Shown one piece after another: positions 47,562 through 57,004 of a stretch of DNA of 64,000 nucleotides. The position numbers were made by a program, and so were the translations under genes. The notes below the pieces were generated by a model, which saw only the letters and a program-made list of their open reading frames with translations, searched no databases and had not been told where the DNA came from. The stretch is taken from positions 1 to 64,000 of the forward strand of contig JAFXYP010000069.1 in assembly GCA_017541665.1 (NCBI GenBank), read 5' to 3'. The DNA comes from Lentisphaeria bacterium. Its GTDB lineage: Bacteria > Verrucomicrobiota > Lentisphaeria > Victivallales > UBA1829. How positions within the stretch are numbered: the stretch's first letter is position 1; each line of letters begins with the position of its first letter.

Positions 47562-48738
47562 TCCGCAGTCCCGTGCATTTCCGCAGTTCGTTCGAAAGGA
47601 AGGACAGCGATTCCTGCCGCAGGTCGGAAATGCATTTTTCCGCTTGTGCGGAATAATCGGTCTTGTGTTTCAGGACCTCGCTCACCGACCCGCCCAGGAG
47701 CACGCCCCGGTCGCTCATGCCCGTCGCTTTCAGGATGTTTGCGACACGGTCGTCCAGGGACTGGTTCGGATTCAGGATTGCCAGGAAATCCTTTCGGAAA
47801 TTGATCGAGAATGCGGTGCCGTGGAACGAGGTCGTGACGACAAAGGCCGCCTTCGAGACCAGGTCCAGGAAATCTTCGGGGCCGACGTCCATGAGGGTCC
47901 TGACATTTGACCGGGCAGGATACAGATTCTTCCCGATAAAGACGAGGGGGAGGCCATAGGCTTTCCGCACCTCCTCGATCATCGCGTTGATCGCCGGATA
48001 GACGTTGAAGACATAGTCGAGGATGTAGCATAAGATATACTTCCCCTTGACCTGGATCGTGTTCGATTTGATTGCATTGAGCCAGTCGTTTCCGTCCAGG
48101 AGAAAGGTCGGGTCCAGGACGTATCTGGCGTCTTTTCTGCCGGTCAGATCCTCGATCAGCGAACAGCCGGACCGTTCCCGGACCGACAGGGCGTTGTAGC
48201 GCAGCAGATAGTGGCGGTATTCCTCGCGGAACTCCGGCCCCAGCTCGGAACATCCGAAGCTGGATGCGTAGGCGATCTTCGGGGCGGAATCCGGTGCGAA
48301 ATTCAGGAGCATGGAGTGGTCGTGGTGCATGTACCGCGGATTCCAGCACTGATCGCTGCCGGTCAGGTAAATGTCGAACTGCGGCGGATCCTTTTCGATG
48401 CCCGCCATGTCGTATTCCTTCGTGTGCGGGATCCTGTCCAGGAAAGCCCTGAATTTGTCCTTCTGCCTGCGTGTCTCCCAAAACTCTCCGGTCATCAGCC
48501 GTTTGATCGTCCTTGCGACGGAGAAGACCAGGGGGAACCTTTCCAAAAACGAAAAACGTTTCCGGTTCTCGTCCCGGGCCGCTTTCGACAAATGGTATTT
48601 CGCAGGATATTGATAGTCGATCAGCGTGGCGGAATATCCAAGCCGTTCCAGAGCCGTGTGCATTGCGAAGGTCTGCAGCGCGGTCCCGAAGTTGATCCCC
48701 CTGTGTATGGTGATGAACCCGACTCTGATCCCGTTCAT
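47545..48738 (-). CDS. Polysaccharide pyruvyl transferase family protein, copy 1
   Basis: 397 residues: RVGFITIHRGINFGTALQTF (NYGxxLQxxA pattern with Phe for Tyr), DIYLTGSDQCWNP, KIAYASSFGCSELG, SVRERSGCSLIEDLTG, VLDPTFLL, VTTSFHGTAFSINF. The family adds pyruvate ketals from phosphoenolpyruvate to sugar hydroxyls. Coupled to the Fe-S gene; the same pairing is at the right end of the window. Confidence 0.88.
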   Translation of the reverse strand: MNGIRVGFITIHRGINFGTALQTFAMHTALERLGYSATLIDYQYPAKYHLSKAARDENRKRFSFLERFPLVFSVARTIKRLMTGEFWETRRQKDKFRAFLDRIPHTKEYDMAGIEKDPPQFDIYLTGSDQCWNPRYMHHDHSMLLNFAPDSAPKIAYASSFGCSELGPEFREEYRHYLLRYNALSVRERSGCSLIEDLTGRKDARYVLDPTFLLDGNDWLNAIKSNTIQVKGKYILCYILDYVFNVYPAINAMIEEVRKAYGLPLVFIGKNLYPARSNVRTLMDVGPEDFLDLVSKAAFVVTTSFHGTAFSINFRKDFLAILNPNQSLDDRVANILKATGMSDRGVLLGGSVSEVLKHKTDYSAQAEKCISDLRQESLSFLSNELRKCTGLRNDRTV

Positions 48739-48760
48739 GGAAAAGGTTCCCGGATCTTTT

Positions 48761-49603
48761 TCACACGTTTTGTTCTTTGGGAAGCATGGACCCCATTAAC
48801 CGGAAATCGAACTCTTCTTCGCACAGCCTGGACACTTTCCGGAAGGTCGTCTTCAGGTTGACATAGCTTTTGAACCTGCGGAACAGAGACATTTTGAGAT
48901 GGGGATGCCCCGGATCGATTTCGCGGGGATGGATGTATACGACGAAGGGCCGATTGTCCTTTTTGAGCTGCCGGATTCCCCACTTGATGATCGGGTAGGG
49001 GTACAGCCTCAAATAGCCGCCTCCGACCATGTTGATCCTGTGCCCGAAGACGGTGACCATGGATTGCGGGATCTCCAGCAGGTCGCCATGCTGCGTGTGG
49101 ATCGTATGGATGTCCAGCGGGGCGGATTTCATGCCGCCGTGGGTCCTGGGACCGGGGAAACAGCTGGAATCATACAGATAACCCGCTTTCCGGATCTCCT
49201 CGAAGACCCAGGGGGAATCCTGCGTCGTGCTGAATCCGGCCGCCCGGAATCCCAGAACAGGTTTCTGAATGATATTTTCCAGGATATCCTTCGTTTTTCC
49301 GATATCTTCCCGGAACTGCTCTTTCGAGCTCTTGTATGCCAGGATATGGGCATACCCGTGCGAGGCGATCTCGTGGCCTTCCTCCGCGCATCTTCGCACC
49401 AGGTCCGGGTATTTCTCGGCGAAATACCCCAGCCAGAAACACGTCGCCCTGATGTTGTACTTTCGCAGAAGGTCGAGGAGGCGTTCCATGTTCGGAACAA
49501 GTCTGTCGGCCTGTTCTCCCCATTTTTCCACGGGGATTTCTCCGGGAACGTCAAGGATGTTGAACCATTCTTCAACATCGATTGTCATAAAACAGGTTTG
49601 CAT
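48761..49603 (-). CDS. Polysaccharide deacetylase, DUF3473/XrtA-associated type
   Basis: 280 residues: FMTIDVEEWFNILDV (catalytic Asp pair region), RATCFWLGYFAEKYPDLV, GHEIASHGYAHILAYK (metal His), LGFRAAGFS, YIHPREIDPGHPH. The N-terminal WF and the C-terminal extension (HLKMSLFRRFKSYVNLKTTF) match the deacetylases associated with XrtA exosortase/EPS loci. It removes acetyl from an N-acetylated sugar in the repeat unit or polymer. No exosortase is visible here. Confidence 0.88.
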   Translation of the reverse strand: MQTCFMTIDVEEWFNILDVPGEIPVEKWGEQADRLVPNMERLLDLLRKYNIRATCFWLGYFAEKYPDLVRRCAEEGHEIASHGYAHILAYKSSKEQFREDIGKTKDILENIIQKPVLGFRAAGFSTTQDSPWVFEEIRKAGYLYDSSCFPGPRTHGGMKSAPLDIHTIHTQHGDLLEIPQSMVTVFGHRINMVGGGYLRLYPYPIIKWGIRQLKKDNRPFVVYIHPREIDPGHPHLKMSLFRRFKSYVNLKTTFRKVSRLCEEEFDFRLMGSMLPKEQNV

Positions 49604-49607
49604 TTTA

Positions 49608-50555
49608 TTATCTCACGTCAAAGTCTGACAGGTTAATTCTCCAGTTGTATAGTTTTCTGCACAATTCCGGCAGTTCGTGTCCGTTCATGCCGCATGCGAC
49701 CAGATGCAGTCTCCTCGGCAGATATCTGCGAAGGGGACGGATGATTCTGCCGAACGGGAGTCTGCTGCTCGGATAGGCAATCATGGCCGCCTGATTCTTC
49801 ACTTCGATCGCGACCGTCAGGAACGCTTCGTAGAAGTTTTTCTCGGAAAGCGGATTGATGTCGATGATATAGGCGACAGGCCCGAACGATTCCTGGTACA
49901 GAGTGTAAACCGCGGTCCCGTTTTTCAGTTTTACGAAATGATGTCTTTTGTCGTACCGACCTTTGCGGAACAGTTCGGTGTCATTTTTCGAGATCGGATA
50001 AGCGACCTCTTTTGAGGAGGAAAACACCTTGCAGAGATACAGGAAGAGGATGATGAAGAACCGGAGGAAATTCAGAATGGATAATCCTTTTTTCAGCTTG
50101 CCGAGCGCGAATGGAACAAGATAGATGTCAAGAACACCGATCCTTTTCCATTCCAGAACGTTAATGCAGTACTCATAAAAATTGTCGTTGGGGAACCCGT
50201 ACACGATACTGCATCCGTCCTCGGCTGCGAGCTTTTCCGTTTCGGCCGCCATGTCTGCCACACCGAAGGGACCGAGTTTTGCCTCCGGGATGACGATCGT
50301 GTCGACGCTCAGGCCGAACAGGACTTTTTCTCCGTTGATGAAATATTCGTATGGAACGATGCAGAACGACGCCAGGATGCGATCATCCTTTTTGTAGATA
50401 CAATGGTACGAATAACCTTTGCATGTATTGGTGAATTCCTGCTCGAAATGCTCGAGAGTTTTTTCGATATGGTAGCCTTCCTGAAACAGGGCGCAAATAC
50501 CCTGCTTCTCACTTTGGGAAAGCTGAGCGGTCGTGCAGGTCTTGAATCCGTCCAT
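49608..50555 (-). CDS. GNAT-fold acyltransferase-like protein
   Basis: 315 residues. SYHCIYKKDDRILASFCIVP, LFGLSVDTIVIPEAKLGPFG and MAAETEKLAAEDGCSIVYGF resemble the acceptor/CoA part of GNAT N-acyltransferases in glycan loci; a hydrophobic stretch (LSILNFLRFFIILFLYLCKV) in the middle suggests membrane association. It lies 17 bp after the ketoreductase gene, so it is a candidate for transferring the acyl group made by the adjacent KAS III/ACP/reductase trio. Assignment by pattern only. Confidence 0.55.
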   Translation of the reverse strand: MDGFKTCTTAQLSQSEKQGICALFQEGYHIEKTLEHFEQEFTNTCKGYSYHCIYKKDDRILASFCIVPYEYFINGEKVLFGLSVDTIVIPEAKLGPFGVADMAAETEKLAAEDGCSIVYGFPNDNFYEYCINVLEWKRIGVLDIYLVPFALGKLKKGLSILNFLRFFIILFLYLCKVFSSSKEVAYPISKNDTELFRKGRYDKRHHFVKLKNGTAVYTLYQESFGPVAYIIDINPLSEKNFYEAFLTVAIEVKNQAAMIAYPSSRLPFGRIIRPLRRYLPRRLHLVACGMNGHELPELCRKLYNWRINLSDFDVR

Positions 50556-50572
50556 TGTCGTAAACTTACATG

Positions 50573-51319
50573 TTAAATGGCCGTGTATCCGCCGTCAACG
50601 GGCAGGAGAGTGCCGGTTATGAATTTTGATGCCGGGCTAAGCAGGAAGGCGACGGCGTTTGCAACGTCTTCCGGGGCTCCGAACCCGAGCGGCTGTTTCT
50701 TTTTCAGTTGTTCGATCTCGTCCTCATTCAGGACCGACGTCATTTCCTTCAGCATGTCCGTGTCGATGTTGGACGGCATGATGGAGTTGACCCGGAATCC
50801 TTTGTCCGCGAGCTCGACTGCCAGGGAGCGGATCGACGCGTTCAGGGCGCCTTTGGTCCCGGCGTATGCGGACAACCCCTGCCACCCGGAGCAGGCCGCA
50901 ACGGAGGAGATCGCGACGATGCTTCCGCCGTCGCTGGCGGTTTTCCGGATGAAATGCCGGACCAGCAGCATGAACGAAAAATAGTTGACGGTGAAGATGT
51001 CCAGCAGTTCCGCCGTTGCGATCATTTTGACCGGGACGACGGGGGCGATCCCGGCGGCATGGACGAGTCCGGTCAGTTTGAGGCCGTCTTCGCAGGCTTT
51101 TTTCAGGATCGCCGGAACGCATTCGTCCGGGTTCCGCAGATCCGCGGAGATGGCGATGTGGCCGTCCCCGGGGAGCGAATCGCGGACTTCGTCAAGCCGT
51201 TCCCGGTTTCTTGCCACGAGGACGACTTTCGCTCCCTCGGATGCGCACCGGCGGGCGCAGGCTTCCCCGATTCCCCGGGATGCGCCCGTTATCAGAACCT
51301 TTTGTCCGGCGAGGATCAT
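50573..51319 (-). CDS. FabG-like 3-oxoacyl-ACP reductase (SDR)
   Basis: 248 residues: VLITGASRGIGEACARR, HAAGIAPVV, SSVAACSGWQGLSAYAGTKGA (Ser, Tyr, Lys of the catalytic set), FRVNSIMPSNIDTDM and SKFITGTLLPVDGGYTA. It overlaps the ACP gene by 4 bases, which points to reduction of an ACP-bound 3-oxoacyl chain dedicated to this locus rather than general fatty acid synthesis. Confidence 0.88.
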   Translation of the reverse strand: MILAGQKVLITGASRGIGEACARRCASEGAKVVLVARNRERLDEVRDSLPGDGHIAISADLRNPDECVPAILKKACEDGLKLTGLVHAAGIAPVVPVKMIATAELLDIFTVNYFSFMLLVRHFIRKTASDGGSIVAISSVAACSGWQGLSAYAGTKGALNASIRSLAVELADKGFRVNSIMPSNIDTDMLKEMTSVLNEDEIEQLKKKQPLGFGAPEDVANAVAFLLSPASKFITGTLLPVDGGYTAI

Positions 51320-51531
51320 TTCATTTCCTCAAGAATGTCGTTGATCGTGGAGAACCCGCGGATCTTTGCGGCGGGAAGCTTGATGTCGAGTTCGGACTTG
51401 AACAATGCGATCAGTCCGAGCATGTTCATGGAGTCCCACTGAAGCTCGGACAGCTTCTTGTCCGGGGTGATTTCCGACGCATCGACTTCAAACAGTTCGG
51501 CGAGCAGTTCGATCTTCTTTTCGTTTGTCAT
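51316..51531 (-). CDS. Dedicated acyl carrier protein
   Basis: 71 residues: LLAELFEVDASEITPDKKLS followed by LQWDSMNMLGLIALF, where S34 is the phosphopantetheine site (DSM in place of the usual DSL). Length is typical. Lies between the KAS III-like gene and its coupled reductase. Not the housekeeping ACP, which normally has DSLDTVELVM. Confidence 0.9.
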   Translation of the reverse strand: MTNEKKIELLAELFEVDASEITPDKKLSELQWDSMNMLGLIALFKSELDIKLPAAKIRGFSTINDILEEMK

Positions 51532-51549
51532 ATTGTTTGCCTTTCCGAG

Positions 51550-52539
51550 TTAAGAAAGCGTTAAGACTGTGGCTCCGTACGAATACCCGACTCCGAATCC
51601 GGCGATCAGAACCTTGTCCCCCTTGTGGATCAGGCCGGAATCGAGCGCGTCCCGGATGGCGACCGGGATCGTCGATGATACCGTATTCCCCGTATTCTTC
51701 ATGTTCAGATAGAACTTTTCCGCCGGGATCCGGCACATCTTCCGCAGGAAATTGAGGATATAGGAGTTTGCCTGATGCAAGATGAAAAGGTCGATGTCCT
51801 CTTTTTCGAGGCGATTCTTCTCCAGCGCCTGCTTTATCAGGGGCGGCACAGCTTCGATCGTGAAATTGAAGATTTCGGGCCCATCCATATAGAGTTCGTT
51901 ATCCGTATAAATGTTCCCCGATCCGTATTCTTTTTCTTCCGCATTTTCCGTGCCGTGGCGCAGGCCGCCGTTTCGGATGATCAGGTTTCCCGCCCCGGAT
52001 CCGTCCGTCCCCAGCACGAATTCCCCGATTCCGCCGGTATCTTCCCGGTTCAGGAACGTCGCCGTGGCGGCATCGCCGAAAATGGAGCGGTTGCCCTTGT
52101 CTTTCGGGTGGATCCTTCTGGTGTATGCTTCCGCCGTGATGAGCAGGACTCCGTTTGCGATCCCGCTTTTCAGGAGCCCTTTGGCGAGGGACAGTCCGTA
52201 AACGTAGCCGGAGCAGCCCAGGTTGTAATCCAATGCCCCGATCGAGGTCGGAAGCCCCAGCCTGTTCTGCAGGATGGAGGAATTGCCCGGCAGGATGTGG
52301 TCGGGATTCTGCGTGCAGAAAAGAAGATAATCGACGGAATCTTTAAGCTCGGGATTCTTTTGGAAAAGCGCGCGGCACGCCTGTTCCGCCATGTCGAGCG
52401 GCGTCTCGTCTCCCGATGCGACGTGCCGGGACACGATCCCGACTTTCTGTTCGATCTTGTCCGCGGTCCATTCCGGGAATTCCGATTCGAGGTCGGAATT
52501 GCTCAGGCATTTTTCAGGGAAATATGTCGCAAAGATCAT
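51550..52539 (-). CDS. 3-oxoacyl-ACP synthase III-like enzyme (FabH family)
   Basis: 329 residues: MIFATYFPEKCLSNSDLES, nucleophile C109 in LDYNLGCSGYVYGL, IFGDAATATFL, catalytic His in LFILHQANSYILNFL and Asn in KNTGNTVSSTIP, so the full Cys-His-Asn set is present. Condenses an acyl-CoA with malonyl-ACP. ATG 52539 has GAGG 6 bases upstream; TTG 52551 is the alternative start and would overlap the glycosyltransferase stop. Confidence 0.9.
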   Translation of the reverse strand: MIFATYFPEKCLSNSDLESEFPEWTADKIEQKVGIVSRHVASGDETPLDMAEQACRALFQKNPELKDSVDYLLFCTQNPDHILPGNSSILQNRLGLPTSIGALDYNLGCSGYVYGLSLAKGLLKSGIANGVLLITAEAYTRRIHPKDKGNRSIFGDAATATFLNREDTGGIGEFVLGTDGSGAGNLIIRNGGLRHGTENAEEKEYGSGNIYTDNELYMDGPEIFNFTIEAVPPLIKQALEKNRLEKEDIDLFILHQANSYILNFLRKMCRIPAEKFYLNMKNTGNTVSSTIPVAIRDALDSGLIHKGDKVLIAGFGVGYSYGATVLTLS

Positions 52540-52547
52540 GGCATGCC

Positions 52548-53762
52548 TCAATCGTTAGTCGTTTCTTCGATCAGCTTGATCCAGCGCGTCACGACGACCT
52601 CGCGGGAGAATTCCCCGTGATAGGCGTCCAGCGCGTTCGTCTGGGTCTTCCGGGCGAAATCGGGGTCGTCGAACATCTTTTTCACGAACTGGAACGGCTT
52701 CTCGTATTCGTTCTTTCTGAGCAGGGCGCCGACCTGATACTGTTCGATCCACCGGCCGATGCAGGATTCCGGGCTGACCGCGGCGAGAACGGGGCGTCCG
52801 ACGCCCAGCGCCGCAAAGAATTTCGAGGGGACCGCGCATCCGGTCGCCCGGTCTTCGAACGAGAGCAGGTGGACATCGGCCGCCGACAGCCTCCGGCGCA
52901 GTTCCGTTTCATCGCAGTAGTTCAGGAAAACGACATAGTCGGTGCAGTCGTGGTACTGCTGTTTCAGCTGATCGGCGAAATGGCCGAATCCCGCGATGCA
53001 CAGGGCGACATCCAGGCCGCGTTCCCGGCAATAGCGGACGAATTCGATGAAAACGTCCAGATCCCGTCCGAATGTGATGCTCCCGGAGAAAATGAGGAAA
53101 AACTTGTGTTTCCCGAAGACTTTTTCCTTTTCTTCGAGGCTGACCGGCCTCAGTTCCTTTTCCTCGACCAGCGCCCACGGCGTCATGGTCTCGTTCCTGA
53201 CGGACGTGTAGGCCTGGAGCCGTTTCCGCATGCAGACCCCTAAATCCACCACGGCATCCGCCCGGTTCAGCGCTCTGGAAACGAACGGCCGCATCAGGTG
53301 GAAGAGCTTCCCGATCGCGCCGCCCAGGGTGATGATCGCGTCCGGGTACAGGTCGAAGCACCAGTAGAGGATCTTCATGTTTTTTTGCGTTTTTTTGAAG
53401 AACGGAAAGAGGAAGTAGGAAAAGACGGGATGGGAGCAGACGATCGCGGCATCGAACTGTTTCTGTTCCCGGCGGAATTGCGCGCGGATCCTTTTTTGCA
53501 GACAATAGGACTGGATGAAGCGGGCAACGAACTTTTTTGTGACCTTCGGAATCGGGAATCTGACGATATGAATGCCGTCTTTTTCTTCCGTCAATTCCGG
53601 GATCTCGTCTTCCGAGATATGGCATCTGTTCGACGTATAGACCGTGACGTCGTATCCGTTTTTCACCAGGTCCTGCGCGAGCTCGAAGTACAGTTTGCTC
53701 GCGATGACGGCGGCCGGATAAAAATACTGGGTCAGCAGCAGGATGTTTTTCTTTTCGTTCAT
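52548..53762 (-). CDS. GT4 family glycosyltransferase (WbuB-like)
   Basis: 404 residues: NILLLTQYFYPAAVIASKLY at the start, ILYWCFDLYPDAIITLGG, FFLIFSGSITFGRDLDVFIE and the donor-site region CAVPSKFFAALGVGRPVLAA. This resembles WbuB-type transferases for N-acetyl-fucosamine or related sugars. It lies 29 bp after fcl, so an L-fucose-type donor is plausible but not shown. Confidence 0.85.
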   Translation of the reverse strand: MNEKKNILLLTQYFYPAAVIASKLYFELAQDLVKNGYDVTVYTSNRCHISEDEIPELTEEKDGIHIVRFPIPKVTKKFVARFIQSYCLQKRIRAQFRREQKQFDAAIVCSHPVFSYFLFPFFKKTQKNMKILYWCFDLYPDAIITLGGAIGKLFHLMRPFVSRALNRADAVVDLGVCMRKRLQAYTSVRNETMTPWALVEEKELRPVSLEEKEKVFGKHKFFLIFSGSITFGRDLDVFIEFVRYCRERGLDVALCIAGFGHFADQLKQQYHDCTDYVVFLNYCDETELRRRLSAADVHLLSFEDRATGCAVPSKFFAALGVGRPVLAAVSPESCIGRWIEQYQVGALLRKNEYEKPFQFVKKMFDDPDFARKTQTNALDAYHGEFSREVVVTRWIKLIEETTND

Positions 53763-53791
53763 TGTTTCAACTGTCTTTTTATGCCGGGGAT

Positions 53792-54724
53792 TCAGGCGAT
53801 CATGCCTGCGAATTCCGCTATGGTCTTTCTGATCCCTTCATCGAGCGTGATCTGCGGCGCCCAGCCGAGCGCGCGGGCACGGGAAGAATCCATCAGCTTG
53901 CGGTACATCCCGTCCGGTTTCGAGGCATCCCAGCCGATCTTCCCCCTGAATCCCGCCGCGGCCGCGATCTTTTCGGCGAGCTCTTTGATCGAGATGTCGG
54001 AGCCGTAGCCGATGTTGATGACTTCCGGTTCGCTGCGGTTCTGCATGAAGTAGTAGACGGCGTTCGCCACGTCGTCGACATGGAGGAATTCGCGGAGCGG
54101 CTTGCCCGTGCCCCAGAGGACTTCCTCCGGCCGGTTGTCTTTTGCCGCCTCGACGAAACGCCGGACCAGCGTCGGGAAGACATGCCCGTTCACGAGGTCG
54201 TAGTTGTCGTTTGTGCCGTAGAGGTTGCACGGCATGAGGCTGATCGTGTTCCAGCCGTACTGCCGGCTGAGGTAAAGGCAGAGCTTGTAGCCGGAGATCT
54301 TCGCGAGCGCGTAGCCTTCGTTGGTCGGTTCCAGCGGCCCGGTCAGGAGGTATTCCTCCTTGATCGGCTGCGGCGCCCGGCACGGATAGATGCAGCTGGA
54401 GCCGAGGAAGCAGAACTTTTTGACGTCGTGCAGGAAACTCTGCATGATCACGTTGTTCTGGATTTCGAGGTTTTCCAGCAGGAATTCGGCGCAATGCGTC
54501 TTGTTCGCCATGATCCCGCCGACTTTCGCGCCGGCGAGGATCACGTAATCGGGCCGTTCCGCGTCGAAAAACGCCTTGACGGCCTGCTGATTGCGGAGAT
54601 CGAGCTCGGCATGCGTCCGTTTCAGGATGTTCGCATAGCCTTCCCGTTCGAACTTGCGGACGCAGGCGCTGCCGACCATGCCCCGATGGCCGCAGATGAA
54701 GATCTTTGCGTTTTTGTCGATCAT
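53792..54724 (-). CDS. fcl: GDP-L-fucose synthase
   Basis: Epimerises and reduces GDP-4-keto-6-deoxymannose to GDP-L-fucose with NADPH. 310 residues: IFICGHRGMVGSACVRKFE, AGAKVGGIMANKT, FLGSSCIYP, active-site YALAKISGYKLC, MPCNLYGTNDNYD and REFLHVDDVANAVYYFM. Follows gmd directly (12 bp), completing the GDP-fucose route from GDP-mannose. Confidence 0.96.
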   Translation of the reverse strand: MIDKNAKIFICGHRGMVGSACVRKFEREGYANILKRTHAELDLRNQQAVKAFFDAERPDYVILAGAKVGGIMANKTHCAEFLLENLEIQNNVIMQSFLHDVKKFCFLGSSCIYPCRAPQPIKEEYLLTGPLEPTNEGYALAKISGYKLCLYLSRQYGWNTISLMPCNLYGTNDNYDLVNGHVFPTLVRRFVEAAKDNRPEEVLWGTGKPLREFLHVDDVANAVYYFMQNRSEPEVINIGYGSDISIKELAEKIAAAAGFRGKIGWDASKPDGMYRKLMDSSRARALGWAPQITLDEGIRKTIAEFAGMIA

Positions 54725-54736
54725 GATTCGATACTT

Positions 54737-55789
54737 TCAAAAACCGATTTCGTAGTTCGGCTTGTCGAGCAGCCGGATGTCGCCCTCGATCATGAGCCTG
54801 ACGAGTTCTTCGAATTTGACTTCCGGCTCCCAACCGAGGACGCGTTTCGCCTTCGACGGGTCGCCGAGCAGCTGGTCCACCTCGGACGGGCGGAAATAGC
54901 GGGGGTCGATCTTCACGACGACTTTATTGGAATCCCTGTCGATCCCGACCTCGTCGACGCCCTTGCCCTTCCAGACGATGGTATGGCCGAGATATCCGAA
55001 CGACTTTTCGATGAACTCGCGGACGGAGTGCATTTCGCCGGTCGCGACCACGTAATCGTCGGGCTGTTCCTGCTGGAGCATCAGCCACATCACCTTCACG
55101 AAGTCTTTTGCATAGCCCCAGTCGCGCATGGCGTCGAGGTTGCCCATGTACAGGCAGTCCTGCATGCCGCGGTGAATGCGCGCCGCGGCCATCGTGATCT
55201 TCCTCGTGACGAAGGTCTCGCCGCGGCGGGGCGATTCGTGGTTGAACAGGATACCGTTGCTGGCATGGAGTCCGTAGGCTTCGCGGTAGTTTTTCGTGAT
55301 CCAGAATCCGTACTGTTTCGCGACGCCGTACGGGCTGCGCGGATAGAACGGAGTCGTCTCGGACTGGGGGACCTCCTGGACTTTTCCGAAGAGCTCGGAT
55401 GTCGACGCCTGATAGAAACGCGTCCTGACTCTCGTGTCCTTGATCGCATCCAGCAGGCGGAGGACGCCCAGCGCGTCCGTGTCGGCGGTGTATTCCGGCG
55501 CTTCGAAGCTGACCTGGACATGGCTCTGCGCGCCGAGATTGTAGATCTCCTCCGGCTGGTACTTTTCGATGATCCGCGCGATGTTCGTGCCGTCGGTCAG
55601 GTCGCCGTAATGGAGAAACAACCGGACATTGTCCAGGTGCGGATCGTTGTAGAGATGGTCGATTCGTTTTGTATTGAAAGTGCTCGCACGGCGGATGATG
55701 CCGTGGACTTCATAACCTTTTTCGAGAAGGAGTTCGGCCAAATAGGAACCGTCCTGTCCGGTAATCCCGGTGATGATTGCACGTTTCAT
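54737..55789 (-). CDS. gmd: GDP-mannose 4,6-dehydratase
   Basis: 350 residues: [48 protein letters not shown], active site [14 protein letters not shown] and [35 protein letters not shown]. Makes GDP-4-keto-6-deoxy-D-mannose for fcl. ATG 55789 gives the usual start; the longer frame to 55849 is discarded. Confidence 0.96.
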   Translation of the reverse strand: MKRAIITGITGQDGSYLAELLLEKGYEVHGIIRRASTFNTKRIDHLYNDPHLDNVRLFLHYGDLTDGTNIARIIEKYQPEEIYNLGAQSHVQVSFEAPEYTADTDALGVLRLLDAIKDTRVRTRFYQASTSELFGKVQEVPQSETTPFYPRSPYGVAKQYGFWITKNYREAYGLHASNGILFNHESPRRGETFVTRKITMAAARIHRGMQDCLYMGNLDAMRDWGYAKDFVKVMWLMLQQEQPDDYVVATGEMHSVREFIEKSFGYLGHTIVWKGKGVDEVGIDRDSNKVVVKIDPRYFRPSEVDQLLGDPSKAKRVLGWEPEVKFEELVRLMIEGDIRLLDKPNYEIGF

Positions 55790-55811
55790 GTCAGTCTCTT
55801 GTATTTGAGGG

Positions 55812-56963
55812 TTAATTGTCCAAATGGCACGGCACGACTTTGATCGCATTGGGGATCGGCTTCTTTGCGATCAGGGTCATGTAACCGCCTCCCCCTGCGC
55901 CCGAAAGCTTCCATCCGCATGCCTGGCCGCGATATTTCCCGATGGCTTCCTGCACGTCCGGAGTCGACATCGCGGGATACATTTCCAGCTGGGCTTCGAA
56001 GCATTCGGTCATGGATTTCCCGAAAATGTCCGCGTCATGCGCTTTGATCGCCGCCCAGCAGCGTTCCGTGGCGTCCGCAAGTTTTTTCGCGCTTGCGCGG
56101 TTGATATTGGTCTTGTCAAGCACGTCGTAGTCCTGTTTGCGCTGCGGCAGCTGGATCAGATAGAGATGCTCCGCGACGAAATTCAGCGTCTCGTCGTCCG
56201 TGACGCTTTCGATGGAAACGGGCCAGAATCCGTTGTCGTAGTTGAGCTTGTTCAAGCCCGGCAGAAGGATCCCGAGCTGGTCCTGCGACCCGCTGACGGC
56301 TTTCGTGCCCGGGGGGTTCTCGATGCAGAAGATCAGTTTCGCAAGCTCTTCGCGGTTGCCCGCCGGTATCTGCGTCTGCCAGAGTTCCACCGCTTTCTTC
56401 CGCGAACTCGTCGCCATGCCGCTTTTGTCGTTGAACTCGATCGTCGGTTCGATCGACATGACGATGACGGAGCCCGGAACGAGCGAATTCACGCTCGGCT
56501 GGTCCAGCCACCCGCCGCACAGTTCCACGCGGTACGGGATGCGGCATTCCTGCCGGAGCGCGGTCGTGGACCTGGCGGGCATCCCCTTGCCGGGGATGCG
56601 CCTGCTGACGATGAGCTCGATGCCGAGTTCCCTGCAGAACGCCTCTTTCGCAGGCGTGTACCCGTCGGAATTGACGAAGAAGATGTCGGGTTTCAGCGCC
56701 CGGACCTCCCGCTCGAAATCCATGATCCCGCTGCCGGAGTTGATCCACGCTTCCTTCACATGGCGGATCGATTTCACCATGTAAAGGCGTTCCTGCTCGC
56801 TGTTGATCGTCCTGCGTCCCTTGAGCTCGAATACCGTCCGGTCCGACCCGAGCCCGACATAAAGGTCGCCGTAGGATGCCGCTTCCTCGAAGAAAGCCAC
56901 ATGCCCGCTGTGGAGCATGTCGTAGCAGCCGGAGACGAAAACGATTTTATTTCTGGTTGACAT
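55812..56963 (-). CDS. Fused sugar nucleotidyltransferase / GHMP-type sugar kinase
   Basis: 383 residues with two parts. Residues 1-135 are a RfaE/TagD-type nucleotidyltransferase ([20 protein letters not shown] with the HxGH-like [21 protein letters not shown]). Residues about 141-383 resemble GHMP kinases such as Hdd[18 protein letters not shown], the ATP loop [11 protein letters not shown] (181-191) and C-terminal [13 protein letters not shown]. The protein could phosphorylate a sugar at C1 and activate it to an NDP-sugar in one polypeptide. In known heptose pathways HddA and the nucleotidyltransferase are separate, or the kinase is of PfkB type (HldE). Substrate unknown; sits before gmd-fcl. 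Confidence 0.82.
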   Translation of the reverse strand: MSTRNKIVFVSGCYDMLHSGHVAFFEEAASYGDLYVGLGSDRTVFELKGRRTINSEQERLYMVKSIRHVKEAWINSGSGIMDFEREVRALKPDIFFVNSDGYTPAKEAFCRELGIELIVSRRIPGKGMPARSTTALRQECRIPYRVELCGGWLDQPSVNSLVPGSVIVMSIEPTIEFNDKSGMATSSRKKAVELWQTQIPAGNREELAKLIFCIENPPGTKAVSGSQDQLGILLPGLNKLNYDNGFWPVSIESVTDDETLNFVAEHLYLIQLPQRKQDYDVLDKTNINRASAKKLADATERCWAAIKAHDADIFGKSMTECFEAQLEMYPAMSTPDVQEAIGKYRGQACGWKLSGAGGGGYMTLIAKKPIPNAIKVVPCHLDN

Positions 56964-57004
56964 GGTTCAGTGGAGAGAGAATAACAGCATAAATTCAGGT
57001 CGCA

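Noticed and set aside
45570-47804. 744-codon plus-strand open frame across the epimerase and Fe-S genes
   Set aside because: Spans gene boundaries of well-supported minus-strand genes and has no recognisable domain.
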